The position numbers and the translations under genes are program-made. 64,000 bases of DNA from Kalmusia sp. IMI 367209 (lineage: Eukaryota; Ascomycota; Dothideomycetes; Pleosporales; Didymosphaeriaceae), in assembly GCA_027946365.1 (NCBI GenBank), contig JAPEUQ010000017.1, positions 62,001 to 126,000 of the forward strand, in the 5' to 3' direction. The notes under the pieces were generated by a model, which was not told the origin of the DNA, ran no database searches, and saw only the letters and a program-made list of their open reading frames with translations. Shown here piece by piece: positions 1 through 11,500 of this stretch (positions are counted from its first letter, which is position 1; each line of letters opens with the position of its first letter).

Positions 1-188
1 TCTTCATTAAGGATAAACCACAGGATATGGTGACATATTGAAATGCAATAGGATCTGGTAACGGCCCACCGTGGCTCCATGGATTCGTCGATTGCCACCG
101 CATGCAGTACTCCCAGGCATAAAGAGATGGCGCCCTTTGGTCGCAAGGAACAGGGACGAGTTTATCGCTTTCTTTCCTGACGACCATA

Positions 189-2290
189 ATGCCTTCCTAC
201 AAGCTTTTGGGTGGTGCCGTTGCACTTGCTGGCTACGGTAAACATAATGCGTTCGCCAGTGTAAATTTTACTAATGTTGCTCGTAGCGATTGCGCAAGGT
301 GAGGTCCAGTCTAAAGTTATTTGCGATGCGGAGACAAAGATCTGTTATTCGTCGTACTCGAACGCAGCGTCCGGATTGACCTTTGGTATTGCTCTTCCAA
401 AAACTGTCACCGACCCATACGATGCAATCATCAAAATCACGGCCCCAAAAAATACTACATGGGCCGGTTTCGCCTGGGGCGGCCAAATGGTGTGGAATCC
501 TCTCACTGTCGCTTGGCCAAATGGCAACTCTGGGGTTGCATCAGCACGCTTTGCCTAGTATGCAGATTTCGGCTTAGTATACCTTCCTTCCTAACAATGA
601 GTAGTAGTATCAGCTTGCCGCAAGGCTACGACGGTGCCGAGCACTTCCTTTTGAAGGGTACCACACAGAACAACACCCATTGGACAGTCAACGCCTTGTG
701 TAAAGGTTGCACGGGCTGGCAAGACGTCGACGAGAACCGCTTTGTTCTGAATGGCACCGGCACAACGCAATTCGCCTGGGCCTTTGGTACCTCTGCGGTC
801 GAAAATCCAGCTCGGAATGACTCTGCGTTCAATGTACATGCCGATGTCGGGCACTGGACCCATGATCTGAACGCCGCTCGCATTGACAACTTTGACCAGT
901 TGGTGAAGAGCAATCTACTGACAAAGCCTACAGCTAGCGCCACCGCTATCCCCCCTGCCAACACCGTCGTAACGAGTGTCAGGTCCACCGGCACCACCAA
1001 TGCCGGTGCAGCCATTCCGGCTTCGTGCTCTGGCGCTGGAAATCCACAGTACCCAGGCACTTTGGCGAGTGGTTGGAAGGCAACTAAGGTTGCTGGAGGC
1101 CTGACTCTCCCCCGAAGCATTCAATTCGACAGCAATGGCAACATGTTGGTTGTTCAGGCTGGAAAGGGTATCTCATACCATGTTGTCGGCACCGATGGTT
1201 GCATCACCTCAACGAAGATGTTGGTCTCCTTGAACAGCCTTAACCACGGCATTGCATTGAGTGTAGATGGCAAGACCCTATATGCCAGTTCTATGACCCA
1301 AGCCTTCAGCTGGCCGTATGATGCTGCGGCTGCAACCGTAGGGACACGCACGACCATCATCACCGGAATGGTCAACGGTGGCTCACATTTGACACGCACG
1401 CTTGCCATTGCGCCGCACGCGCCAAACCTTCTCGTTGTTTCTCATGGCTCGAACGCGAACATCGATAGCGCCACTTCCAGTCCATCTGCTGGCCGTGCCA
1501 TCATCAAAGTCTTTGACCTCTCTGCCATCCCAAGTGGAGGTTACAACTACGTCTCTGGAGGCTACACCGCCGGCTACGGACAACGTAATGATGTCGGCAT
1601 GTGTTGGGATAATAACAACATGTAAGTTTTTAAGCGGAATCGCTAGAAATGTCCATATACTAATAACACAGGCTATGGGGTGTCGAAAACAGTGGTGACC
1701 AGTTCACGCGCAACGGCAAGGATATTCACAATAACAACCCAGGCGAGAAGATTCATTACATGGGTGATGTCACCAAGCCCAACAACAACTGGTACGGATA
1801 TCCAACCTGCTTCACCGTCTGGCAACCAAGCGACTTCACCGACAAGACCTTCAAGGTCGGCGACTGGTTTGTGCAGACCCCTAGCTCGTCGATGAACGAC
1901 GACACCTGCAACCAGAAGGCGACCAAGCCTGCCATGACCCTCTTCCCCCACTCCGCACCCATCGACTGCAAATTCAATGCGGACAACTCCAAGATGTTCA
2001 TCACCTTCCACGGCTCGTGGAACCGCTCACCTACGACGGGTTTCAAGCTTGTAGCCGTTGACTTCAAGAAGGGTGACGATGGCGCTTACGTGCCGGTTGA
2101 GCCGCTCACAAGCAACAGTGCTGCCAAGGATATTTTCTCCAACCCTGATGTTACCAAGTGCGCTGGTAACGGGCCGTCGGCGAGCTCCGGCTGCTTCAGG
2201 CCTGCTGGTCTAGCGTTTGATAAGAGTGGCAGGCTGTACATGACCAGCGATGTGTCGAATGGTGAGCTCTGGGTCCTTGGCCAGACTTGA
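189..2290 (+). CDS. Secreted AA8-AA12 PQQ-dependent sugar dehydrogenase
   Basis: Predicted extracellular oxidoreductase with an N-terminal cytochrome b domain (AA8, as in cellobiose dehydrogenase) and a C-terminal six-bladed propeller of the PQQ pyranose/sorbosone dehydrogenase family (AA12). In the family the propeller oxidises sugars and the heme domain passes electrons on, for example to lytic polysaccharide monooxygenases. Exons 189-237, 287-557, 608-1621 and 1672-2290. The first intron lies inside the signal peptide (MPSYKLLGGAVALAGYAIAQ); the second has a perfect CTAAC branch point. In the heme domain the WGGQM stretch supplies the likely Met ligand and FNVHADVGH the likely His ligand. 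A Thr/Ala/Pro-rich linker leads to the propeller, with motifs such as LPRSIQFD, NHGIAL, FHGSWNRSP and RPAGLAFDKSGRLY. The protein ends at LWVLGQT, so no cellulose-binding module follows. Domain assignment is firm; the substrate is unknown. Confidence 0.88.
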
Positions 2291-3426
2291 GATACATGGG
2301 AGCGTTGATTTAGGGCATTGGTCTGTATATATGGCTAGAAGATGGCAACATCCTTTCTTTATCCATACAAATTCTATCGTTGAACTTCTGTACAATGATG
2401 CTTCCTATGGTGAATTTGATAACTTTGGATTATGGCGTTGGCCGGGGTATTGTATATATTGAGGTAGATCACACAAGGTTTGGTGTCGATGCATGAATCT
2501 GTGCTGACGTAGAGTTCTGGGTCGAAGTAACAAATGTTAATGAGGCTGATACTACACGTATGGATGTTGTTGCAATCCATACCTGTTGTATGGGAAATGG
2601 GGTAACTCTCTGTTCATCTTATAAAATATTTTGTCTCTGCATTATGGATATTCGTATACTTTAAGTAGTACGTTTAGCGAGCGCGTTTGCTCTTTCAACG
2701 TTACAATAGAGGACTAGTCGTCCGCCTGCCCATGAGCCCTCGTAGAAAGGCTGTGAAATTGGTCCGCCAGTGAATGTCGCCGCCACGCAATTACCATACA
2801 GCCTTATTTGCGCCATGCTGTTCAGGATATATCACGCGCTAGTATTCTGTTAGCCATCATTGCTTCCTTCATTATTCACTGTCCTGATCAATCAACGAGG
2901 TGGTTTGGCGTGCAACTAGATTGTGAAATGAACTTTAGGGGTCAACGATCCCGTACGGTGCCATGGATCGCATGCTGCTAGTGCCCAACACGCGCATTGA
3001 TAACTTGGATCATTCGAAATTTGTGGACTTCTGAGTCTACGTCTCCATAGCCAAGGCACGTCAACAATACTGTGTCCCACGGGAATAGCGAGATTGCTCA
3101 ACCGCTCAAGACTAGCTAAGTGATTCCCACTATATATGTAAGTCGGAGCATCGGTGGTGCCCTCGCTGTACAAATCAACCGACGCATAGAAATCGTCAAC
3201 GCGATTCCCACTTTCGAAGTTCCTCAATTGTTTGTCGGTTGCTTTGACTAGTACAAACGTAAGTCAAAGAGACTGGAAGTAATAGAGGAAGGAGCCTTCC
3301 GCAACACGTGATAGCGCGTCCTTACCCCGTCGATCGCGTCAACTTGACTTCCCATCTTTTCGCCTTCTCTCTTAACGCTTCTTCTCCGCTTCTCTGAATT
3401 CCCTTTTGTTGCCCGCTAAGTAGGCA
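2291..3426. other. Intergenic region
   Basis: No gene recognised. It holds the 3' flank of the dehydrogenase gene and the promoter of the next plus-strand gene, with a pyrimidine-rich stretch at 3350-3400 just before the start codon. A minus-strand open frame at 2916-3227 has no ATG and resembles nothing I know. Confidence 0.5.
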
Positions 3427-5118
3427 ATGCAGGCCATGACCGGTTCGTCCGCAGACTCCACCGAGCTCCCTCCAAAAGAAACACGAACACACCAGTCCTC
3501 ATGCCAGCTCCATATATCTCCGCTAAACTCACAATGTAACGCAACGACGAAGCGTAAGGCTGTGTGCCGCCGCCGTTCCAATTACTACACAGATGGGGTT
3601 CTCCCTACTTGCGCACAACACAAGGATCAGAAGATACCAGCCGGCAGATGCCAGGCGGTTGAGAAGTGTGGCCAACGTTGCGGTCGTCTTACCAAAGCCG
3701 ACCCACCCTTTCACCTTTGCGACAAACACCACGAGGGCACCGACACGCTGCCTTGTCACCTGTTAGGGCTTCCCGTTGAGCTTCGACTGATGATATTTCG
3801 ACATGTGTTTCCAGAGAGCATTCCAGAAAAGCGGATAGACCCAGCTACAAAAGAGAACACGCTTTCCATATCCCTTCTGAAGGTGAACCGACAAATTAGC
3901 GCAGAGGCGATGTCTGTTCTATACGAATTGGTCCCATTCAAGGTCGGCATCCGAAACGAGAGCATATGCATCTGTAACAAGACTCTTCTTCGCTATCCCA
4001 ACGAGTGTGGCATGTCAAATCATATTCTCACTCTTGATGAACATCTCGAATTTCCAGCACTGAAACGAATTCGTAACTTCGATATATCTGTCCATTTCGG
4101 GCGCGCAACCTTTGCTCCTTGGGGTATTGGAACAGGCATTTTTACAATGCAGTACATCACGACAGAAGATTACTACCTTTATAGTCTCCGAAATACAATT
4201 CAAAAGTTCATTGGGCTTATTGGGCGAGCAGGTAGTGCTCTTAAAAACAAGGGGAGCGTTACTGCAGGGATCCGAAGCCTAGAACTAACGCCGCGTATCA
4301 CAGAAGATCGTTGGGATTTCGATGAGATACTGGCCGCCGTCGCCATGGTTGCGGAACCTCTCAAAGCTCTAAGCAAAATTCAACGTCCGCTTCTCCACGA
4401 GGCTTCCTTACTTCCATGTAATCCGAAAATGCCACCAAGGTCTCGAACGAACCATGTAATGGATTCTCAATCGTACGACGCTGAATACAAAGCATACCAA
4501 AATGAATGGCAGACTGAAATGTCCCAAACATCTGGGTCAGCGCCTGAGAGCTATGTTCAGCCTTTGAAGAGCAGAGCAGACAAAGCGGTGCGGGAACTGC
4601 AGAAAATCGAAAGATTCGTCTCCGTGCTCCGGAAACGACACTTGGCAACATTACATCCGTCATGTTACTCACGACCCAACCATGCAACTTTCGACGGAAT
4701 TGCTCGAGTCCTTCATGCAGCTCGTCTGGCCAGTGAACAATACAATCTAAGGGCTCTTGCTAAGATCCGAGAAGCTTTGACGCAGCGTTGGGTGGATTAT
4801 CAGAAGCAGCAGCAAGAGGACAACAGGGTCGTGGCTGATTCTCTGTTAGACATGCTAAGTCCTAAAGAAGCATCGAAGGCAACCCGTGAACACAAGGCCA
4901 AATTTTCCTTCCCACAACAAGAGTCACGACAGATTGAGTTCGACTATGCTTGGTCCGAGCTGGATTTTTATAAGCTGGACAAAGTCAAATTCAAGGGGGT
5001 CACCACGTCGGATGATCGGGAGCGTCGCTATTTCACAAAAAATGGAAAGCAGACTGCTCGCCTCAAGACTCCACAATTTGTAAGAATACTTCCCCTCAAA
5101 GTTAAAACACTCCACTGA
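3427..5118 (+). CDS. F-box-like protein with two N-terminal zinc-knuckle repeats
   Basis: Unnamed protein of about 563 residues. Residues 108-135 (LPCHLLGLPVELRLMIFRHVFPE) fit the F-box-like motif common in filamentous ascomycetes, and LLKVNRQISAEAMSVLYE after it is typical of the same group. Such proteins are usually proposed as SCF ubiquitin-ligase adaptors. Before it are two tandem copies of a C-x9-C-x12/14-C-x2-H pattern (C37, C47, C62, H65 and C75, C85, C98, H101), which look like paired zinc-binding knuckles. The C-terminal half is basic and partly helical, with no domain I recognise. An alternative 3' end is possible: GTAAGA at 5080, CTGAC, and CAG at 5126-5128 would splice to a stop at 5164 and replace the last 12 residues with VRSLRLSGSSP. 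A real gene is likely; the function is inferred only from the F-box. Confidence 0.75.
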   Translation: MQAMTGSSADSTELPPKETRTHQSSCQLHISPLNSQCNATTKRKAVCRRRSNYYTDGVLPTCAQHKDQKIPAGRCQAVEKCGQRCGRLTKADPPFHLCDKHHEGTDTLPCHLLGLPVELRLMIFRHVFPESIPEKRIDPATKENTLSISLLKVNRQISAEAMSVLYELVPFKVGIRNESICICNKTLLRYPNECGMSNHILTLDEHLEFPALKRIRNFDISVHFGRATFAPWGIGTGIFTMQYITTEDYYLYSLRNTIQKFIGLIGRAGSALKNKGSVTAGIRSLELTPRITEDRWDFDEILAAVAMVAEPLKALSKIQRPLLHEASLLPCNPKMPPRSRTNHVMDSQSYDAEYKAYQNEWQTEMSQTSGSAPESYVQPLKSRADKAVRELQKIERFVSVLRKRHLATLHPSCYSRPNHATFDGIARVLHAARLASEQYNLRALAKIREALTQRWVDYQKQQQEDNRVVADSLLDMLSPKEASKATREHKAKFSFPQQESRQIEFDYAWSELDFYKLDKVKFKGVTTSDDRERRYFTKNGKQTARLKTPQFVRILPLKVKTLH

Positions 5119-5164
5119 CATACCCCAGGTTCGAAGCCTACGGTTGTCCGGGTCTTCGCCTTAA

Positions 5165-5978
5165 GTAGAAGAAGCATGGGGGGTAGCACAAGCAGCATTG
5201 TACAGTTCCAAAATTGTTTTAGTATACTCTAGCCTGAGGGGATTCGAAATCATAAGGCGAAGTAGAAGAGCCACTTATTAGCCTTCTCTGGGGAAGCACG
5301 GTGGTGACACTCATAGGGTTCATAGTTTTTTTTTTCTGGTAGCAGTCTTTTAGTTGGCATTGATGAGTGCATGTGTTAACAGAATCTTATGACTTACAAA
5401 ACCAAGCCAGAATACCAGGAACCCATTGCGAATGGAGTGACCGCTTGGTGTTCAATATGCACAAGGACGCCACGCAAGCTTTCGTCTCGTAACTGCAGAA
5501 CGCTACGGCCATGACCTTATCACGATGTAGAAGCGATACTTTGCATGTTCTTATAAGCCGCACATCGGGGTACCCAGAGAACCCTCATCTCTGATTGATC
5601 CCCTTATAAGCATGATCTATCGCGTCGCAACACGATGTCTCCTGTAACGTCAGTTACGTGGTGCGGCGTCTAAGTCAATCTGCTCCATCTCAAAACTCTT
5701 ACCAGATACTATCTTTCACATGTCCTTAATCTCATCGTAAAACAAGTTCATAGGTTTGTACATAAATCCCACCAAAAGGTAACCATGGTCAACCAAATCA
5801 TATAGAGGCATTTACCGTCCACCGTCATTACTATGAACATGATCCCATCACCGTGCCGCTTCACACCCAATGCATATACACAATGCCCTTTCGCTCATCG
5901 ATCACTACCATCCGGCTCAGTTCCACTCCCCTTCACCAAACCAGTTCAACCAACCCAGTCCACAAAACCTCGCACAGC
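5165..5978. other. Intergenic region between convergent genes
   Basis: This lies between the 3' ends of the F-box-like gene and the P450 gene. It contains a T-run at about 5327-5337 and no credible gene. Short plus-strand frames at 5833-6221 are mostly antisense to the P450 last exon. Confidence 0.5.
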
Positions 5979-7678
5979 TCAAACTTTCCTCCTCCTCATC
6001 CCGACCTCGAGACCCAGCGGCTTCCGCAGAAACCCCTCCCTCGTCTCCATAGCGCCCTGCCTGAGCTCAAACTCGTACCGCCGGAACACCGTCCCCACGA
6101 TAAGCGCCAACTCCATCTCGGCCACGTTGCGGCCCACGCACGCTCTCGGTCCGTAGCTAAACGGAATGAAGGCATTCTTCTGCTGCTCGGTGATGGTTTC
6201 CCAGCGCTCCGGGCGGAATGACGCTGCGTCGGCGCCCCAGATGGAGGGAGCGTGGTGGATCGTGTACGCGGGGACAGAGAGCACGGTGGCCTGCGGGAAG
6301 TGTGTCGAGGCGACGGTGATGCCCGGGCCGGGGGGTACGACGCGTGGAAGCCCGAGGGAAGACGTGCTATGGATGCGCATCGTTTCTTTGATCACTGCGT
6401 CGAGGTACGGTAGGTCCTTCACCTGGCTGAATTGCGGCACTGCGTCTGCGTCCGGTAACGCCTGGTCCAGCTCCTCCTGCAGTTTCTTGACTACGTTTGG
6501 ATTCTGCAGGCAGTGGTAGAGGAGGGCACAGGACGTGTTGGAGGTGGTGTCTGAGCCGGCGATGAGCTGGGTGAGGGCTTCGGCGGTGAGTTCTTCGCGG
6601 CCGAGTTTGGCGCCGGATTCGTCGCGGCCTTCCATGAGGCGGGCGAGAAGGTCGACGCGGTCGGAAGGAGTGTTGAGGCGCTCATTTACGCGGGCGATGG
6701 CGATGCCGGCGAGGTTTTCGACGGCTTTGATACCTTGGGTGAAGAAGGGATCTGGGAGGTATTTGGCGTAGGGCTTTAGTTGGGGGAGGCAGCCGAGGGT
6801 TCTGAGATCACGCATTAGCATGTATGAAATACACTGCGGAAGGAAACGAGGTGGGAGAGCGATTGAAAGGAAGATAAAGTGATGAAAGAGAATACACATA
6901 CCCCGAAACCTCTCCCCTTCGATTCAGCACCTCAATAGCCTTCGCAAAAGTCGGCTCACTATCCGGCGTCTTCCTCACCTCCGCAACATCCATGCCCTTC
7001 TCCAGCATGCCAAACGGGGCCCCGAACGCAAGATCCCCAATAACATCAAAGGCCAAATAATTGAACCAGTTAAGCGCATCCATCTGGAAGTACCCGCCGT
7101 TTGCGCCGTCCGCTCGTTTGTCCCATTGTCTTTGAAGCTCTTCGAGGTTGTGATGGATGTACTGCTCGAACTGGCCGACGGACTTGGCGGAGAAGGTGTG
7201 CGAGACAGTCTTGCGCTTGCGCGTGTGTTCCGCGCGGTCGCGCGTGTTGAAGAGGCCGCGGCGGATTGAGACAAAGGCGTCATAGTATTCGCTGTTTGGG
7301 CTGTCAGTCTCTCTTCCCATCAATCTACAATTCCCTTCTTTCCTAGTCTCTCCAAAGCCCAATTCTAGCGAGACGATTTACTCACCTCTTCAGAAACCCG
7401 TTCCCGTGTCCATATATGACGGGAATCGCATCTGCATCCGCAATGCTGACATGATTGGGTGCAATTTTCACAAGCACTCCATACCGCTTGTGCGCCTCAT
7501 CCACAGCTAGATACCTCCTCCCCCTCCGTGCCTGGTACATCAGCCATAGATTCGAGAACTTTGCGGCGAGGGGCCCCGGGACGGAGCGGATGGACCAGTT
7601 GCGTAGGTAAGGCAGGACATAGTAAAGGACGGGGATGAGGAGGAGTGTGTACGGGGAGAGGAAGTTGGTCAAGAACAT
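5979..7678 (-). CDS. Cytochrome P450, benzoate 4-monooxygenase type (CYP53)
   Basis: Microsomal P450 that in this family hydroxylates benzoate at the para position, feeding the protocatechuate branch of the beta-ketoadipate pathway and detoxifying plant phenolics. Exons (transcript order) 7678-7386, 7291-6902 and 6801-5979 give 501 residues, the usual CYP53 length. Introns are 94 and 100 bases. An N-terminal membrane anchor (FLSPYTLLLIPVLYYVLPYL) is followed by a proline hinge RSVPGP. Visible P450 motifs are the I-helix AGSDTTSNT, ExxR as ETMR, the PERW region, and the heme-binding loop FSYGPRACVGR. CYP53-like stretches include GRRYLAVDEAHKRYG, YGHGNGFLKSEYYDAFVS, DLAFGAPFGM and TMRIHSTSSLGLPR. 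I chose the ATG at 7678 because it opens the anchor; an upstream in-frame ATG would only add an unconserved leader. Family membership is confident; benzoate as substrate follows from the family, not from the sequence alone. Confidence 0.9.
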
Positions 7679-8509
7679 TGTTCGCGTACCGATACACGGC
7701 GGCCGGGAACGGAAGGAAGGAAGAAGGAACAAAGACGAGAACAAGATAATGCTGTAGGAGGTCTCACACCGGCAGAAACCTCGTCTTTCTTTATACACGT
7801 CTCACCCTCAGCGCGCATGCAGTCGTCATAAGCCCAGAGCCAAGTCTGCTCTTTTACGACCTGCACTGCATCACAACTCTCCACTGCATGTGGATTTCCG
7901 TGAACGCGACCACCAGGCGACGTCCACACCAACCTCAAGCTCCCGTCTAATCCCCAACAGGCCTAGCCTCGTCCAATCACATTGCTTCTATTGCTTCTCA
8001 CGATAGCCGACCTCGAGCTCCGTTCACGACCCCGCGTTCAAAGCACCCCGAATTACCCCCGCATCTGACCGCGGACGTAGCCTGCCAACTGTTCCGAGTC
8101 GGAACAGGGATCCAGCATATTTGTGGAGGGCTCGTCTGCGCCGAGTTAGTCCCGCTTCTGTCCACTTTTCACTGTGTCGGCTTCAGAAAACGGTTTCTGA
8201 GGCTGGGTGTCGAAAGGCAAGAAGATGCCGAAAGAGGGCCGATTGAGTCGCTCAGGCATGAATGTAGTGGCATGCTCGGCCGAGCCGCAAAAAGTATTCA
8301 CTCATTCACATGGGCAGAAATTTCATCGTAGCACTTCATAATGACAAAATGATATTAGGCATAATCAACTGTGGTAAAGGAAATCGCACGAAGGAATTCG
8401 CCAAAGAGGGGGTGTCGACGCTTTGATCTTATGCCAATCCAGACGCCCATCATGGTATCATACGTACACACTGACCTGCAACCCAGCTTCCTTCTTCGTC
8501 TAAATCCGT
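7679..8509. other. P450 promoter and ErdS 3' flank
   Basis: No gene seen. The first part is the upstream region of the P450; the rest flanks the end of the AspRS fusion gene. Confidence 0.5.
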
Positions 8510-11500
8510 CTAATCGTCGTCTTCAAAAAAATTCAAGATAGCCTTGATTGCCATCGGGCCCAGCCCGTGTGGCGGATAGCAAATGTAGCTCGGGTCGTCC
8601 GTCGCACCCAGCTTCTCACGGAACTCGGTCTTGTTGGTGAGCTTGAGCTCCGTGGCAATGGCATGGTAGGCGCGGCTCAGCACCTTGACGCGCGTGCCCT
8701 TGACGTTGTGGCCGGGCGTGAACTTGCTGCTTGCACCGCCGCCGAAGGTGATGTTCGTGGCCCCGCCCTGCGCGACCACCTTCATGGCGTGCAGCACTGA
8801 GTGCTCGATGGAGCCCGAGGGTGCGTTCGGGAAGTCGAGAGAATACTTGACTTGCCAGCCGTGATCGGGGCTCAACTGAGCCATGGCGACGAAGGCACAG
8901 ATGGTGCCATCTGGTGTCTGGGCGACGTGATATTGACGGTGCTCCTCGTCCTGCCACGGGTGGATGTTTGTCAAATGCACCTGGCGACCCTTCCTGTTCT
9001 TCAGCCAGTCTTCTACACGAGCGTCTACCTTCTTCTTCATCTCATCGGGTGGCGGGGTACCAATGGGATAGTCAGTGATCTTGACGCCTTCCTTCTCTGC
9101 GTGTCGAATCTTGCGCTGCACATCAGAATCGTTCAGTGCGGGGTTATGGGCAGGGTCCACACGTTGTTCAGCGACAACGGAGAAAGTGCGCCAGTTGAAC
9201 TTGGTGGCTAGCACTTCCTCGGCCTCGTGGCCAACCAGCAACCAGAGTGGCTTCAAGTTGCGCTCCTTCTTGATGTATTTGAGATAACCGGTCATCGTCT
9301 TCAAGTACTGAGTTTGGTGGCAAAGAGGGTCACCAACAGTGATTGCGAAGCCATCTTGAGGTACAAATCCTACAGCAGCACCCGTGTACTCGTCTCGCCA
9401 GATCTCCGTACGTGGCTCCAGCCACGACGTGTTCGTAGCGTCTCCATAATTGGCAATGAGCTTGGTGATAGGCTGATAATCTATTCCTGCAGCGGCTCGA
9501 TCTTGACCTTCCCAAGGCGGATGCATCGTGCTTGCATCTGGATGACGCAACTGCTTGATGACGGGTTTCTCTGGCAAGCTCTTCGGGTCGCGAGGGAACA
9601 GAGACGCATGTCGGATGTTGCCTAGGTTCAGCAAAAGCATGAGAATCCGCTCCAAACCAATACCACCACCACCGTGCGGGGGTGCGCCCCATTGAAAGCC
9701 CTGGATGTACTCTTCCATTGTCATCGGGTCGACCTTCAGCCGGTGCATCTTCTCAAGAAGCATGTCTGCGTCATGGATACGTTGGCCGCCACTTAGAATT
9801 TCTTGACCGCGGAGGAAGATATCAAATGAGTTGGTGAGGTTCGAGTCGTTCGGGTCTGGCATTGCGTAGAACGGTCGTGCATTGGTGGGGAATTTATCCA
9901 AGATGTAGTAATCTGTGCCCAACTTTTGTTTGATGACACGCCCGAGCTGCACCTCGTCTCGTGTGCCCATGTCTTCGTTCTCGTCAAGAGGATTTCCATC
10001 GTCATCCCTCCAGCCAGATTCGTTGAGCATGCGGATACCTTCGGCGAACGGAATGATGGGAGTTTCATCTAACCAGACTAGGTCCTCGTGGGGGAAGTGG
10101 CGCTTGACTACTTCGATCTCAGGGCGGAAGCGTTCGTAGATTCCTTTGAATATCGTTTTGAATGTTCGATCTAGTACTCGGAGGACTTCGTGATAGTGCT
10201 CGTCAATGGACATTTCGAGATCAAGGCCAGTGTACTCAGTCAAGTGGCGATACGTGTTGCTGTTTTCTGCTCGAAAGACAGCACCGATCTCGTAAACCCT
10301 CCCGAAATCGGCGGAAATACACATCTGCTTCGCCAACTGGGGACTCTGAGCTAGGAAAGCGCCGCGACCAAAGTATTCAACCTTGAATACGCTGGCACCC
10401 GATTCAGTTGCACCGCCCTGAAGTTTGGGCGTGTGGATCTCGATGAAGCCTTCGGAATCCAGTTGGGAACGGAAGAGGTTGCAAATTCCGGACTGGATGC
10501 GGAAGATACCCTGGGATGCCGTTGTTCGCAGATCAATGACACGATTGCTCAAGCGTGTCCTGTCGTTAATCCTTACTCGAGCGTGACCCTCCTTGTTATC
10601 GGGACGTGAGAGTTCCTCATCGACCTCAGCCTGTGTGACCTCAGCCTCGTGAACATTGAATGGTAGGTGCTCAGTAACGGCAGCCTCGACGTGCAGTTCG
10701 TGAACTGCGACCTCGATGTCGTGGATAGTGGCACCTGTGACTTCGCCTTGCTTCGAATTTGGCACCTGAAGTATGCCTTTGACGAGTACGACGCTCTCGG
10801 CCTCGAGATGCTCAGCCCAGTAAAGCATGTACTTGGAAATATCAGCATGCTCAACCAGAATGCCTTGGATGGTAGCGAGCTGCTGCCGAAACACGAAAAA
10901 GACGAACTTGGAGCTCATCTTCCTCAAGTGGTGAATTCTAGCGCGGAAAACAACCTGTTTCCCAGCAGCGCTAGCAGAGAAGTCCCGTATGTTCATGCGT
11001 GGCTCATGCTTCCACTCTGCAGCATAGGTGTTGGGACCGACCAAACCGTACTTGGCTTTTTGCTCCGGGGTAAGCTCTTGCTCGGCTTGGGCTTCCATTT
11101 CCTTTTTCCTCCGCTCGATTTCCTTCTCCTTCTCCAGGACTTCCTTCCGTCGCTCTTCTTGTTGTGCGTGCTTCTCATGCTTTCGTAGCTGGTTCCGTGA
11201 CATGGGCTCACCATCGCGGTTGAGAGGGACGTCGCCATCGCTGGAGGAGTCGCCGCCGATATGCAGCCTCTCTTTAACAGCTCGAATGGGGGAGTGGGTG
11301 GCGGTGGAGCCTGAGCGGTGGTGGCTCGAGCCGAACGTCTTGCTGCGGCTGGGGCTATCGGTGCGACGATGGAAGATGCCGCTGTCATTCTTGGAAGAGT
11401 GGTGATCTATGCTGGTCCTGCTGTCCGCGGGTGAGAGTGGGTTATCGCGCTTGATCTCTCCACTGGGTCGCTCTCGGTGGGAGAAGACACCAGAGGTTCT

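Noticed and set aside
2916..3227. Minus-strand 103-codon frame
   Set aside because: Begins with TTG, contains no ATG and resembles nothing known.
5128..5140. GGTTCGAAGCC, resembling a tRNA B box
   Set aside because: Flanking bases cannot form a T stem and no A box or acceptor stem is present; it lies at a gene 3' end.
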